From Roseibium suaedae (lineage in GTDB: Bacteria; Pseudomonadota; Alphaproteobacteria; Rhizobiales; Stappiaceae), in the NCBI RefSeq assembly GCF_900142725.1, contig NZ_FRBW01000005.1:186001-250000 (forward strand): a DNA stretch of 64,000 nucleotides, in the 5' to 3' direction. The notes beneath the pieces were generated by a model. The model searched no databases, was not told the origin of the DNA, and saw nothing but the letters and a program-made list of their open reading frames with translations. The position numbers and the translations under genes are program-made. Shown one piece after another: positions 8,155 through 17,210 of the stretch; within the stretch, counting starts at the first letter, position 1; each line of letters begins with the position of its first letter.

Positions 8155-9465
8155 TTAGCCCATGAGCAGGTTGGGCAGGAAAGAGACAATCTGCGGGAAC
8201 AGTGCAAGAACCACCACGAAGGCGATCATGATCATCAGATAGGGCATCGTGACTTTCGCAATGTAACCCGTGTCACGTCCGCTGATGTTCTGGATGACCA
8301 CAAAGTTGAAGGCCACCGGCGGGGTGATCTGCGCCATCTCGACAACGAGCACGATGAAGATACCGAACCAGATCTTGTCAAAGCCTGCCTGCTCAACAAG
8401 CGGCAGAACCACGGACAAGGTGGTCACGATCATGGAGAACCCTTCCAGAGCCGTCCCCAGGATCAGATAGAGCACCATCAGCGCAAGGATCAGGGACAGC
8501 GGCGACAGGTTCCAGCCCGCAACAGTTGCGGCAACCGCATCGGGAATGCCCAGCATCGCACTGAGATTGCCCAGGATGGATGCCCCAAGAATGACCAGAC
8601 CCATAACGGACGACGTTTGAACGGCGCCTAGTGCGATGTTCCGCAGCACCTCGAGGGACAGCATCCCCTGGATCCAGCAGAGAATGAAAGCACCGACGAC
8701 CCCGATCGCAGCCGCTTCTGTCGGCGTTGCGAGACCACCATACATGGAGCCCAGAACACAGACCATGAGGAACATGGTTGGCCAGAGTTCCTTGAGCGCG
8801 GCAACGCGCTGACCGAAGCTCAGATGCTTGAGTGCCCTTTCACTTTCCGGCACGAGATCCTTGTTGATGGTCGTGTGGATCATGATCCAGGCGCCAAAGG
8901 CACCGGCGAGCAGCAATCCAGGAATTAGGCCTGCCGTGAACAGGCGCAGCACGGATTCCTCAGCCAGCACGCCATAAATGATCATGACAGTGGACGGGGG
9001 AATCAGAAACCCGAGGGTGCCGGCACCAGCCAGACTGCCGATGGCAACGTCAGGCGAATAGCCGCGGGCCAGAAGCTCCTTCAACGTCATCCGGCCGACA
9101 ACCTGTGTCGTAGCGGCAGATGAGCCCGAAATGGCCGCAAAAATGGAACAGCCAATAACGTTCACATGAAGCAGGCGCCCCGGAAGCAGGCCGGCCCAAG
9201 GTGCAAGGCCTGCAAAAATGGCCTGCGACAAGCGGGTGCGGAACAGGAACTCTCCCATCAGCACGAACAGAGGAAGGGCAACCAGTTCCGACGACGTCAG
9301 AATGTTGAACGCATATTGCGGGATCAGCCGGTCCAGCGGAACGTGAAGGAACATGTACCCCAGCGCAATCGCAGTTGCGAGCAGGGCCATGCCGATCCAG
9401 GTTCCGGCGCCGAGAAGTAAAAACAAGAACCCGAAAAGGCTACCTATGACTGCCGTCATCGACAA
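8155..9465 (-). CDS. dctM: TRAP transporter large permease subunit
   Basis: A 436-residue, highly hydrophobic DctM-type protein with about a dozen membrane segments. The family signatures GCSIFAAISGSSAATTQVVG, split over roughly residues 104-124, and FLIPPSTVMIIYG are clear. In the inner membrane it forms the ion-coupled translocation channel of a tripartite ATP-independent periplasmic transporter together with DctQ. It is the last gene of the dctPQM operon, 42 bases after dctQ. The cargo is set by the DctP receptor and is probably a sugar acid or organic acid, given the divergent idonate/gluconate genes. Confidence 0.92.
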   Translation of the reverse strand: MSMTAVIGSLFGFLFLLLGAGTWIGMALLATAIALGYMFLHVPLDRLIPQYAFNILTSSELVALPLFVLMGEFLFRTRLSQAIFAGLAPWAGLLPGRLLHVNVIGCSIFAAISGSSAATTQVVGRMTLKELLARGYSPDVAIGSLAGAGTLGFLIPPSTVMIIYGVLAEESVLRLFTAGLIPGLLLAGAFGAWIMIHTTINKDLVPESERALKHLSFGQRVAALKELWPTMFLMVCVLGSMYGGLATPTEAAAIGVVGAFILCWIQGMLSLEVLRNIALGAVQTSSVMGLVILGASILGNLSAMLGIPDAVAATVAGWNLSPLSLILALMVLYLILGTALEGFSMIVTTLSVVLPLVEQAGFDKIWFGIFIVLVVEMAQITPPVAFNFVVIQNISGRDTGYIAKVTMPYLMIMIAFVVVLALFPQIVSFLPNLLMG

Positions 9466-9507
9466 CTCTCCAAATTAGTATTCCGACATGCGGAAAAGTC
9501 TCGATGA

Positions 9508-10098
9508 CTATTCGATCGCGGAAGCAGCCCCAAGGTCAGGCCGGTCCAGAGGGGCACCGGTCAGACAGGCAAGAACGCGGACAAGCATCTGCAGCGCCAT
9601 GATGACAGCACCCAGGGCCAGAACGGCTTGCGGGATCCACAAAGGCGTCAGGCTATCCTGGGACACTTCGCCGTAGCCCCATGTCCGCAACGCGAACTGC
9701 ACAAGCGCCATGGCAACAAAAACCGCTACGGCAGCGCCAGCCAGGCTGGCAATTGTCTCCAGAACGCGTGAGAATCTGCCTTTGCCGGCGCGAAGCAACG
9801 CCTCGACGCGGATCTGCAGTCCCGCACGGAAAGTCATGCCTGCACCCAGCAGAAAACACGCGCCCATCAGATAGCCGCTGTATTCCCAACCGATATGCGT
9901 GGTTGAGGGAACCGACGGAATGATCCGCGACACGCCCGCCAGCACGATCTCGGCAAGCACGAGCAGGGTCATGGCGACCATACAAAGCACGGCAAGGAAC
10001 GCCCCCGTCAGGGAAAGGCAATCAGCGGCGGCCTGCAAGGCCGCCACCAATCCTTTGCTGCGTGCATCTTCATTCAAAGAAGACGTCATGCTGCTCAT
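9508..10098 (-). CDS. dctQ: TRAP transporter small permease subunit
   Basis: A 196-residue DctQ-type protein with four hydrophobic segments (about residues 32-58, 75-92, 110-135 and 155-178). It anchors to the large subunit in the inner membrane. The start lies one base after the dctP stop; a second in-frame ATG nine bases further in (10089) is an alternative. The C-terminal tail after the last segment is short and hydrophilic. Confidence 0.88.
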   Translation of the reverse strand: MSSMTSSLNEDARSKGLVAALQAAADCLSLTGAFLAVLCMVAMTLLVLAEIVLAGVSRIIPSVPSTTHIGWEYSGYLMGACFLLGAGMTFRAGLQIRVEALLRAGKGRFSRVLETIASLAGAAVAVFVAMALVQFALRTWGYGEVSQDSLTPLWIPQAVLALGAVIMALQMLVRVLACLTGAPLDRPDLGAASAIE

Positions 10099-10099
10099 C

Positions 10100-11095
10100 T
10101 CAGTTCATCGAAGCTTTGTACTTCTCGACGAGAGGCTTCGCATCCGGAACCCGCTCGAGGAAAGCTGCCTGAAGGGCTGCCGCACGCTCTTCCATCTGTG
10201 CCCGCAGTTCCGGGGAGATCTCTACGAGCTCCATACCGTTTTCGGACATGGTCTTGATGCTGTTGACGTCACCCTGACGCGAAACGTCCCAGAACTTGGG
10301 CTCCAGCTCTGCGGCAACCTTCAGGATCGCTTCCTGCTGGTCAGCCGGGATGGAGTTCCAGGTGTCCAGGTTGATGGTCACCATGTTGGAACCCCAGGTG
10401 TGGTTGGTCGGGTAGACATACTTCAGGAATTCCCAGAACTTGCCGTCAACGCCCGAAGTCGCGGAAGTCGCAACACCGTCCACGCGGCCGGAGGCCAGAG
10501 CCGGGATAAGCTCACCCCAAGGCATCACAAAGCCGGCCATACCGATCGCACTGACGATATCGACAGTGTTCTTGTCAGCACCGCGAACCGGAATGCCCTT
10601 GAAATCTTCGATATTGGCAGCCAGCACCTTCAGATAAACGTACTGGGCCGGCGAGGGGACCATGTAAAGGATCTTCTGGTTGTTCTTTTCGGCGAGCTCT
10701 TCGTAGACCGGGCGAATGATCGCGTGATACTTCTTGAGTTCGTCCATGGAAGACACAAGGAACGGAATTCCCTCAACACCGAAGAGCGGATTGACGCCAA
10801 CCTGCTGGCTGATGTTGATGTCGGCCATCTCGACCAGTCCATCACGCACTGCCGTCAGCTGATCCGGACCTTTCAGGCCCAAAGAGCCGCCAGCCTTCAC
10901 AGAAATGACCACGTTTCCATCAGTCACGGTCTTCACGGCATCGGCAAACTCGACAGCGTTCTTCACCATGAAGTTGGAATCCGGCAAAGCATCCGCCAGA
11001 TTGATTTTAACCTCCGCAAAGGACGTGATCGCAGAAGTTGCGAGCATAGCCCCAGCAATCGCCGCGCTGATAATATTGCGCCTGTTGAATAGCAT
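10100..11095 (-). CDS. dctP: TRAP transporter periplasmic substrate-binding protein
   Basis: A 331-residue DctP-family receptor with a Sec signal peptide (basic NRRNII, hydrophobic core, cleavage expected around TSFA-EV at about residue 28). The mature part has the usual organisation, including MPWGELIPALASGRVDGVATS (residues about 195-216), where the conserved arginine that salt-bridges a ligand carboxylate is expected in this family, and the NLDTWNSIPADQQEAI helix. The ligand is most likely a carboxylate. The first gene of the dctPQM operon, it diverges from the idonate/gluconate catabolic genes, which suggests gluconate, idonate or a related sugar acid (inference). Confidence 0.9.
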   Translation of the reverse strand: MLFNRRNIISAAIAGAMLATSAITSFAEVKINLADALPDSNFMVKNAVEFADAVKTVTDGNVVISVKAGGSLGLKGPDQLTAVRDGLVEMADINISQQVGVNPLFGVEGIPFLVSSMDELKKYHAIIRPVYEELAEKNNQKILYMVPSPAQYVYLKVLAANIEDFKGIPVRGADKNTVDIVSAIGMAGFVMPWGELIPALASGRVDGVATSATSGVDGKFWEFLKYVYPTNHTWGSNMVTINLDTWNSIPADQQEAILKVAAELEPKFWDVSRQGDVNSIKTMSENGMELVEISPELRAQMEERAAALQAAFLERVPDAKPLVEKYKASMN

Positions 11096-11599
11096 AGTGG
11101 TTCCCCTTCTTTATTGTACCACGTTCGCTAAATGTATCCTCCAGCCACGGTATCCGTGACAAAGATCTTCCAGCTTTAGCAAGTGCCTCACTCAACACTC
11201 TCACGTGGCATGATCTGACGCTCTGGTCATTTCCGATGTTAGAGTCGGAACCGGGAGGGGGTAAGTGATGAGTGCCATATGGGGTGATCGCAATTTCATA
11301 TGGCTCCCTTGCTGCAGCAATTGTCCTCATCGGCTTTCGCGGTTTTGAGCAGGCAAGCCTCCGCTCTCCAAGTCAGAAATCCTTTGCCGGCCAGATCCAT
11401 AAGCATTCCATATGACCCAAGATGAAGGTCATCTTGGGCAATCTGGTAAGGCGCCAGCTAAGGATAGGCGAAATCCGGCGCGGTAAACGCCGTAGCCTGA
11501 TGGCTTCGTTTGCCGGTCTCTTTATCCAATTTCCGGCCAGGATACTCCCTGCGCAAGACCGCAGGCAAACCGTCCCGAGCCACCCTGACGGAGGAAACC
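11096..11599. promoter_or_regulatory. Divergent control region, TRAP operon / idonate-gluconate genes
   Basis: A 504-base non-coding gap between divergent starts, large for this compact region. It contains a perfect inverted repeat (11416-11438) and three copies of the hexamer CATATG (near 11276, 11298 and 11409), two of them as CATATGG about 22 bases apart. No regulator gene lies in this module, so the controlling protein must be encoded elsewhere. No ORF in the gap has coding character. Confidence 0.5.
11416..11438. promoter_or_regulatory. Perfect inverted repeat, candidate operator
   Basis: CCCAAGATGA, spacer AGG, TCATCTTGGG: ten perfectly paired bases per arm. There is no T run after it, so a protein-binding site or mRNA hairpin is more likely than a terminator. 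It lies about 160 bases upstream of the gluconate 5-dehydrogenase start. Confidence 0.5.
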
Positions 11600-12367
11600 A
11601 TGACATTTCCGCTCTTCGATCTTGCCGGCAAACGGGCGCTCGTAACCGGCTCCTCACAGGGGATCGGTCTGGCGCTGGCTCAGGGACTGGCCCAGCACGG
11701 TGCCTCAGTGGTTCTGAACGGCCGCGACACGGCAAAGCTCGAGACTGCCGTGCAAGGCATTCGCAATGCGGGTTTTGAAGCCGACGCATCTGTCTTTGAT
11801 GTGACAGATCCTGCGGCCGTTGGCCCAGCAATCGATGCCATTGAACAAGACACCGGCCCCATCGACATCCTCATCAACAATGCGGGCATGCAGTTCCGCA
11901 CGCCTCTTGAGGACTTCCCAATCGATCGCTGGAAGCAGCTGCTCGAAACCAATATCTCCAGTGCATTCTATGTTGGGCAGGCTGTAGCCCGCCACATGAT
12001 TGCCCGGAGAAACGGCAAGATCATCAACATTGCTTCCGTGCAAAGCGAGCTTGCCCGGCCTGGAATTGCGCCCTACACGGCCACGAAAGGTGCGATCAAG
12101 AATCTCACCCGTGGCATGTGCGCGGACTGGGCTCAGCATGGCCTCCAGGTGAACGCCATTGCTCCAGGCTATTTCAAGACGCCGCTTAATCAGGCCCTCG
12201 TGGACAATCCGGAGTTTTCGGCCTGGCTGGAGAAGCGCACGCCGGCAGCCCGCTGGGGCAATGTCGAAGAGCTTATCGGAGCTGCAATCTTCCTCTCCGG
12301 AAAGGCCTCCTCCTTCGTGAATGGTCACACGCTTTATGTCGATGGCGGCATCACGACCTGTCTGTGA
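11600..12367 (+). CDS. Gluconate 5-dehydrogenase-like SDR
   Basis: A 255-residue classical SDR with TGSSQGIG (residue about 16), NNAG (about 93) and YTATKGAI (active-site Tyr and Lys, about 158-162). The family of similar length interconverts gluconate and 5-ketogluconate (IdnO/Gno type). The start at 11600 is set by GGAGG seven bases upstream; longer in-frame starts lack one. Downstream lie gluconokinase, a hydroxyacid dehydrogenase and L-idonate 5-dehydrogenase in the same direction with short gaps, giving the route idonate to 5-ketogluconate to gluconate to 6-phosphogluconate. Function is inferred from this context. Confidence 0.85.
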   Translation: MTFPLFDLAGKRALVTGSSQGIGLALAQGLAQHGASVVLNGRDTAKLETAVQGIRNAGFEADASVFDVTDPAAVGPAIDAIEQDTGPIDILINNAGMQFRTPLEDFPIDRWKQLLETNISSAFYVGQAVARHMIARRNGKIINIASVQSELARPGIAPYTATKGAIKNLTRGMCADWAQHGLQVNAIAPGYFKTPLNQALVDNPEFSAWLEKRTPAARWGNVEELIGAAIFLSGKASSFVNGHTLYVDGGITTCL

Positions 12368-12379
12368 GGCACTAAACTC

Positions 12380-12883
12380 ATGGGTCCCATTATCGTCATG
12401 GGGGTCTCCGGATGCGGCAAGTCCACGGTCGGACAACAGCTCGCCGGTGCCCTTGGCCGCTCTTTCCTTGAAGGCGATACCCTGCACCCGGCTGCCAATG
12501 TCGAGAAGATGTCCGCCGGCATCCCATTGACCGACGCTGACCGCGAGCCCTGGCTGAACCTCATTGGTTCAGAACTCGCCCGCGGCGACCTCCCGGTCGT
12601 CTCCTGTTCGGCCCTGAAGCGCCGCTACCGCGACCAGTTGCGGCGGCACTGTCTGCAGCCGCCTTCCTTCGTTTTCCTGACGGGCAGCCACGCCTGCCTG
12701 TCGCAACGCATGGCAGGCCGGAGCGGGCATTTCATGCCTGCAGCCCTTCTGGACAGTCAACTTGCCACCCTGGAATCCCCGGAAGGCGAACCGGGTGTGG
12801 TGACCGTCGAAATCGATCAGGACGCCGGAAAGGTCCTGCAGGACGCTCTCGCGGGCCTCGCAGCTCTCACTTCAGGCCAATGA
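12380..12883 (+). CDS. gntK: Gluconokinase
   Basis: A 167-residue kinase of the GntK/IdnK family: P-loop GVSGCGKST at residues 8-16, GDTLHPAANVEKMSAGIPLTD spread over residues 33-53, and the SCSALKRRYRD motif. It phosphorylates gluconate to 6-phosphogluconate for the Entner-Doudoroff or pentose phosphate route. It starts 12 bases after the upstream dehydrogenase and lies in the idonate/gluconate gene set, so gntK and idnK are both defensible names. Confidence 0.9.
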   Translation: MGPIIVMGVSGCGKSTVGQQLAGALGRSFLEGDTLHPAANVEKMSAGIPLTDADREPWLNLIGSELARGDLPVVSCSALKRRYRDQLRRHCLQPPSFVFLTGSHACLSQRMAGRSGHFMPAALLDSQLATLESPEGEPGVVTVEIDQDAGKVLQDALAGLAALTSGQ

Positions 12884-12922
12884 TCCTGCTCAACGCTTAA
12901 GAACATCATTTTGGAGGAATAC

Positions 12923-13864
12923 ATGTCCGCACCTGAAATTCTGCTGATGGGCCCCTATCCGGACTGGGACATGACGGAGCTCGAGGCAAAGTACAAGGTT
13001 CACAAGTTCTACGAAGCCGCTGACAAGGATGCCCTTCTGAGTCAGCATGGCGCGAATATCCGTGCGATTGCCACCCGTGGCGAGCTTGGCGCTTCTGCTG
13101 CTCTCATGGGCAAGCTCCCGTCCTTGGAAATCGTGAGCTGCTACGGTGTCGGTACCGATGCCATTGATCTGGGCTATGCAAAGAGCAACGGCATCAAGGT
13201 CACCAATACTCCGGATGTCCTGACCGCTGACGTTGCAGATCTGGGTGTCGGACTTCTGCTGGCTGCCGCGCGCCAGATCCCGCAGGCAGACACTTATGTG
13301 CGCCAGGGAAGCTGGACGAAGGGCAACATGGGTCTGGTAACCCGGGTCTGCGGCAAGAAGGTCGGCATCGTTGGCATGGGCCGCGTCGGTGTGACCGTTG
13401 CCCGCCGGCTTGCCGCCTTTGAGTGCGACATCAGCTATTTCGACATCGCCGCCCGGACAGACCTGCCCTACACCTTCGTGGCGGATCTGACCGAGCTGGC
13501 CAGAGGCTGCGAGTTCCTGATCGTCACGCTTTCCGGCGGCGAAAGCACCAAGGGCATCGTGAATGCCGGCGTGCTTGCAGCGCTCGGCAAGGACGGCATC
13601 ATCGTCAATATTTCCCGCGGCTCGACGGTTGATGAAGACGCTCTTCTTGATGTGCTTGAAAAGGGGCAGATCAAGGCAGCCGGTCTCGATGTCTTTGCAA
13701 CCGAGCCCAACATCAATGCCCGTTACCTGCCGCTGACCAATGTCGTGCTGCAGCCCCACCACGCCTCCGGCACCGTGGAAACGCGGCAGGCCATGGGCAA
13801 GCTCGTGCGCGACAATCTGGCCGCTCATTTTTCCGGAGCCGCGCTCCTGACTCCGGTCGTTTGA
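12923..13864 (+). CDS. D-isomer-specific 2-hydroxyacid dehydrogenase
   Basis: A 313-residue NAD(P)-dependent 2-hydroxyacid dehydrogenase. The dinucleotide motif GMGRVG (about residue 152) and the catalytic Arg (NISRGS, about 232), Glu (ATEPN, about 261) and His (QPHHASG, about 280) are present. Family members act as hydroxypyruvate, glyoxylate or 2-ketogluconate reductases; next to gluconokinase a 2-keto(5-keto)gluconate reductase is plausible. The ATG at 12923 has GGAGG eight bases upstream. A TTG twelve bases earlier is in frame but overlaps that ribosome-binding site. Confidence 0.87.
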   Translation: MSAPEILLMGPYPDWDMTELEAKYKVHKFYEAADKDALLSQHGANIRAIATRGELGASAALMGKLPSLEIVSCYGVGTDAIDLGYAKSNGIKVTNTPDVLTADVADLGVGLLLAAARQIPQADTYVRQGSWTKGNMGLVTRVCGKKVGIVGMGRVGVTVARRLAAFECDISYFDIAARTDLPYTFVADLTELARGCEFLIVTLSGGESTKGIVNAGVLAALGKDGIIVNISRGSTVDEDALLDVLEKGQIKAAGLDVFATEPNINARYLPLTNVVLQPHHASGTVETRQAMGKLVRDNLAAHFSGAALLTPVV

Positions 13865-13873
13865 GGTTCTGCC

Positions 13874-14905
13874 ATGAAAGCACTCGTCATTCACGCCGCG
13901 AAGGACCTGCGTCTGGAAGACCGCGACCTTGAGCAACCGGGACCGGGCCAGATCAGCGTTGCGGTCAACGCTGGGGGCATCTGCGGGTCGGACCTGCATT
14001 ATTACAATCATGGCGGCTTCGGCGCGGTGCGTCTCAAGGAGCCGATGATCCTCGGCCACGAAGTAGCGGGAACGATCAAGGCACTGGGAGAAGGTGTGTC
14101 CGGGTTTGCCATTGGCGACCGGGTGGCCATCTCTCCCAGCCGCCCCTGCAGCACCTGCAGCTATTGCCTGAAAGGCCAGCAGAATCAGTGCGTGAACATG
14201 CGCTTCTATGGAAGCGCCATGCCCATGCCGCATATTCAGGGCGCTTTCAGGGAGCAGCTGATCGCAGAGCAATGGCAATGCCACAAGGTGGCCGATGACG
14301 TCTCCATCCAGGAAGCAGCTCTTGCCGAACCGTTTGCGGTGACCTTGCATGCGGTGTCCCGCGCAGGCTCCCTGCTTGGCAAGCGCGTTTTGGTCACGGG
14401 TTGCGGCCCCATCGGAGCTTTGGCCATCATCGCCGCACGGGCCCATGGCGCTGCGGAAATCGTGGCCACGGATGTCATGGACACTGTTCTGGACAAAGCG
14501 CTGGAAATCGGGGCTGATCGGGTGATCAACGTCGCCAAGGACAGCGGCAGCTTGGCAGCCTACGGCGAAAACAAAGGCTACTTTGACGTCCATTTCGAAG
14601 CTTCAGGCAACGAAAAGGCCATTCATACGGGTCTTGAAACCCTGAAGCCGCGCTCGGTTCTGGTTCAACTTGGGCTGGGCGGCAACGTCTCCATTCCCCA
14701 GAACCTGATCGTTGCCAAGGAAATAGACATCCGGGGCACCTTCCGCTTCCATGAAGAGTTCGGCCTTGCGGTGGATCTGATCAACCGCAAGCGAGTGAAC
14801 TTGAAGCCGTTGATCACGGGAACCTTCCCGATTGAACAAGCGGTGGAAGCGTTTGAGCTTGCAGGAGACCGCAGCAAGTCTATGAAAGTCCAGCTGACTT
14901 TCTGA
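13874..14905 (+). CDS. idnD: L-idonate 5-dehydrogenase
   Basis: A 343-residue zinc-dependent medium-chain dehydrogenase. CGSDLHYYNHGGFG (about residues 38-51), the GHE zinc/proton-relay motif and the structural-zinc cysteines CSTCSYCLKGQQNQC are visible, followed by the cofactor motif GCGPIG (about 176). The HYYNHGGFG form is typical of L-idonate 5-dehydrogenases, which oxidise idonate to 5-ketogluconate. The gene starts nine bases after the hydroxyacid dehydrogenase and ends the idonate/gluconate operon. Confidence 0.88.
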   Translation: MKALVIHAAKDLRLEDRDLEQPGPGQISVAVNAGGICGSDLHYYNHGGFGAVRLKEPMILGHEVAGTIKALGEGVSGFAIGDRVAISPSRPCSTCSYCLKGQQNQCVNMRFYGSAMPMPHIQGAFREQLIAEQWQCHKVADDVSIQEAALAEPFAVTLHAVSRAGSLLGKRVLVTGCGPIGALAIIAARAHGAAEIVATDVMDTVLDKALEIGADRVINVAKDSGSLAAYGENKGYFDVHFEASGNEKAIHTGLETLKPRSVLVQLGLGGNVSIPQNLIVAKEIDIRGTFRFHEEFGLAVDLINRKRVNLKPLITGTFPIEQAVEAFELAGDRSKSMKVQLTF

Positions 14906-14916
14906 TCTTTATACCT

Positions 14917-14955
14917 CTGTCTGGCCCTGGCGGCATGGCTGCCGGGGCCAGACAG
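14917..14955. terminator. Hairpin between convergent idnD and tarD
   Basis: Inverted repeat CTGTCTGGCCCTGGC / GCCGGGGCCAGACAG (15-bp arms, one G-U pair, nine-base loop) between convergent genes. It lacks a long T run, but its position and strength suit a bidirectional terminator. Confidence 0.7.
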
Positions 14956-14959
14956 AATT

Positions 14960-16123
14960 TCACTGCGCCAGCTCGCGCATGACCTTGATCAGGTCGGACT
15001 TTCCCTCAAAGCCAATGCCGGGCAGTTCAGGCATGACGATGTGACCATCTTCAACCTGCACTCCATCCGGGAAGCCGCCGTAAGGCTGGAACAGATCCGG
15101 ATAGCTTTCGTTGCCGCCCAGTCCGAGACCTGCGGCAATATTCAGCGACATCTGGTGTCCGCCATGGGGAATGCAGCGCTTGGCCGACCAGCCAAGCTCG
15201 GTGAGAACGTCCAGTGTGCGCAGATATTCGACCAGCCCATAGGATAGGGCGCAGTCGAACTGGAGCCAGTCCCGGTCGGGGCGCATCCCGCCGTAGCGGA
15301 TCAGATTGCGCGCATCCTGGTGGGAGAACAGGTTCTCTCCGGTTGCCATTGGTCCGGGATAGAATTCCGCCATCGCAGCCTGAAGCTGATAGTCCAGCGG
15401 ATCTCCAATTTCCTCATACCAGAACAGCGGATACTCCCGCAGCATCTTGGCATAGGCGATGGCCGTCTCCAGATTGAAGCGCCCATTGGCATCGACTGCA
15501 AGCTGCGCTTCGCCTTCGATTTCGGCAAGCACAGCCTCGATCCTGCGCTGATCTTCTGCGAGAGATGCTCCGCCGATCTTCATCTTGACCACTGTATAGC
15601 CGCGATCGACATAGCTGCGCATTTCCTTGCGCAGCGCGCTGTCGTCCTTGCCGGGATAGTAGTAACCGCCAGCCGCGTAAACGAAGACGCGGGGATCCGC
15701 TTCAAGGCCTTTGCGCTCGGCCAGCAACCGGAACAACGGCTTCTGCTCGATCTTGGCAATGGCGTCCCACACCGCCATATCGATGGTGCCCACCGCAACA
15801 GAGCGCTCGCCGTGACCGCCGGGCTTCTCGTTCTGCATCATGACCGACCAGATCTTGTGCGCATCTAGGTTGGTGCCTTCCTCATTCAGCAGTTGCGCTG
15901 GATCCGCTTCCAGGACCCGATCACGGAACCGTTCGCGGATCAAACCGCCCTGACCATAGCGGCCGTTGGAGTTGAAGCCGTAGCCAACCACCCGGCGGCC
16001 GTCCCGGACCACATCGGTGACAACGGCCACCAGGCTCGCAGTCATCTTGCTGAAGTCGATATAGGCGTTCCGGATCGGCGAGGAGATCGGCTTGGTGATT
16101 TCGCAAATGTCTACAATACGCAT
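14960..16123 (-). CDS. tarD: D(-)-tartrate dehydratase, enolase superfamily
   Basis: A 387-residue enolase-superfamily enzyme closely resembling, from memory, the characterised Bradyrhizobium D-tartrate dehydratase. Characteristic parts are KPISSPIRNAYIDF, the YGFNSNGRYGQGG loop, KMK (K180/K182), the metal ligands D211 (AVDANGRF), E237 or E238 (FWYEEIGDP) and E263 (ATGENLFS), and IPHGGHQMS with the catalytic histidine. It dehydrates D-tartrate to oxaloacetate. The ATG at 16123 is used because the protein begins MRIVDI like its relatives; the frame is open further upstream. It lies downstream of two LysR regulators on the same strand, in a locus with tartrate dehydrogenase genes. Confidence 0.93.
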   Translation of the reverse strand: MRIVDICEITKPISSPIRNAYIDFSKMTASLVAVVTDVVRDGRRVVGYGFNSNGRYGQGGLIRERFRDRVLEADPAQLLNEEGTNLDAHKIWSVMMQNEKPGGHGERSVAVGTIDMAVWDAIAKIEQKPLFRLLAERKGLEADPRVFVYAAGGYYYPGKDDSALRKEMRSYVDRGYTVVKMKIGGASLAEDQRRIEAVLAEIEGEAQLAVDANGRFNLETAIAYAKMLREYPLFWYEEIGDPLDYQLQAAMAEFYPGPMATGENLFSHQDARNLIRYGGMRPDRDWLQFDCALSYGLVEYLRTLDVLTELGWSAKRCIPHGGHQMSLNIAAGLGLGGNESYPDLFQPYGGFPDGVQVEDGHIVMPELPGIGFEGKSDLIKVMRELAQ

Positions 16124-16237
16124 TGGCGCTGTCCCGTTGGTGTCTAGGCCCGGTCCTCGGGCTTGTGACAGGACACTAACGTTTTTCAGATCCAGGCAGC
16201 CAATGCCGATTTCACGACAATTCATGCCAGAACAGCA

Positions 16238-17143
16238 TCAATCATCAACAGACCCGTTCACCACCTTTTGCCAGAAAGCCTCACAGTGAGGCGAGAGGCG
16301 CGAACGCGGGCGGTAGATCACGATATCAAGCGGAATGTCGTGTTTGCCGCTTCCTGCCCGAACAAGTGTTCCAGCCGCCATGTCCGGCTCGGCAAGAGAC
16401 TGCGGCAGATAGGCGACACCTTGTCCTGCCTTGGCCATCTCGCGATTGGCCGCCGCCAGAACCGAGCTCATTGCCGGAGCAACATCTGGTCTACCGAAGC
16501 TCGACCAGAACGCCTCAAGGATGGCATTCAGGCCTGAGGCAGGCGCATAGGCAATGAGCGGGGCTTCAGTTGCCTCCTTGCCCAATTCCCATTTTGGCCG
16601 ACCATCGGCAGAGGGCGCACAAAGGGGAACCAGCCGGTCCTTGCCGACTGACTTACAAAGGTAGTGGCGCTCGGGCAAAACGGAGGGGCCGACCGGTCCC
16701 TTGTGGCATATGAAGAAACTGGAATCTCCGCTCTCCATAAGCCGGACACATTGGCGATGGGTGTCGGAAATCATGTTGAGCATGCCCACATCGGCTGGAC
16801 CCGCCACCTGCATCAGCCAGCGCGGCACAAACGTGTAGGACAAGGCATGGGTCGCGGCGATGGTCAGGTTGCGCTGCGCCTGGCCAGCGACCTCGAGCGC
16901 CTCCCGCCGGGCATCCACCAGCATCCGGACAATCATCTCGGCGCGCGGCTGAAAGGCCTTACCAGCAGCGGTCAAGGAGACCTGCCGGGTCGTACGCACA
17001 ACAAGATCCGTCTGGAGAGCCGTCTCAAGCGCGCGGATCCGCCGGCTGAAGGCTGGCTGGGTCAGGTTCCGCTTCGCTGCCGCACGCGAAAAATTCAGCT
17101 CCCTCGCAAGTTCCAGGAAATCTTCGAGCAAAGCCAGGTCCAT
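16238..17143 (-). CDS. LysR-type transcriptional regulator
   Basis: A 301-residue LysR regulator: the N-terminal winged HTH (LEDFLELARELNFSRAAAKRN and PAFSRRIRALE, about residues 4-40) is followed by a substrate-binding effector domain. Its start is 67 bases from the next regulator on the same strand, and its stop lies 114 bases upstream of tarD. It may control tarD or the tartrate transport genes. The ligand cannot be read from sequence. Confidence 0.88.
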   Translation of the reverse strand: MDLALLEDFLELARELNFSRAAAKRNLTQPAFSRRIRALETALQTDLVVRTTRQVSLTAAGKAFQPRAEMIVRMLVDARREALEVAGQAQRNLTIAATHALSYTFVPRWLMQVAGPADVGMLNMISDTHRQCVRLMESGDSSFFICHKGPVGPSVLPERHYLCKSVGKDRLVPLCAPSADGRPKWELGKEATEAPLIAYAPASGLNAILEAFWSSFGRPDVAPAMSSVLAAANREMAKAGQGVAYLPQSLAEPDMAAGTLVRAGSGKHDIPLDIVIYRPRSRLSPHCEAFWQKVVNGSVDD

Positions 17144-17210
17144 GTGCAGCTTCCGGATTATTCATGCCCAATGCGCATTGAATAGCAGCCATTCGGCACA
17201 AAGGCGATTG

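Noticed and set aside
11373..11831. 152-codon minus-strand frame in the 11.1-11.6 kb gap
   Set aside because: It runs into the gluconate 5-dehydrogenase gene and has no recognisable motif; the gap is treated as regulatory.
12890..14593. 567-codon open frame on the minus strand opposite the 2-hydroxyacid dehydrogenase and idnD
   Set aside because: It is a GC-driven shadow of two clear genes; its composition (many His, Gln and Arg) is unlike a real protein and no family motif is present.
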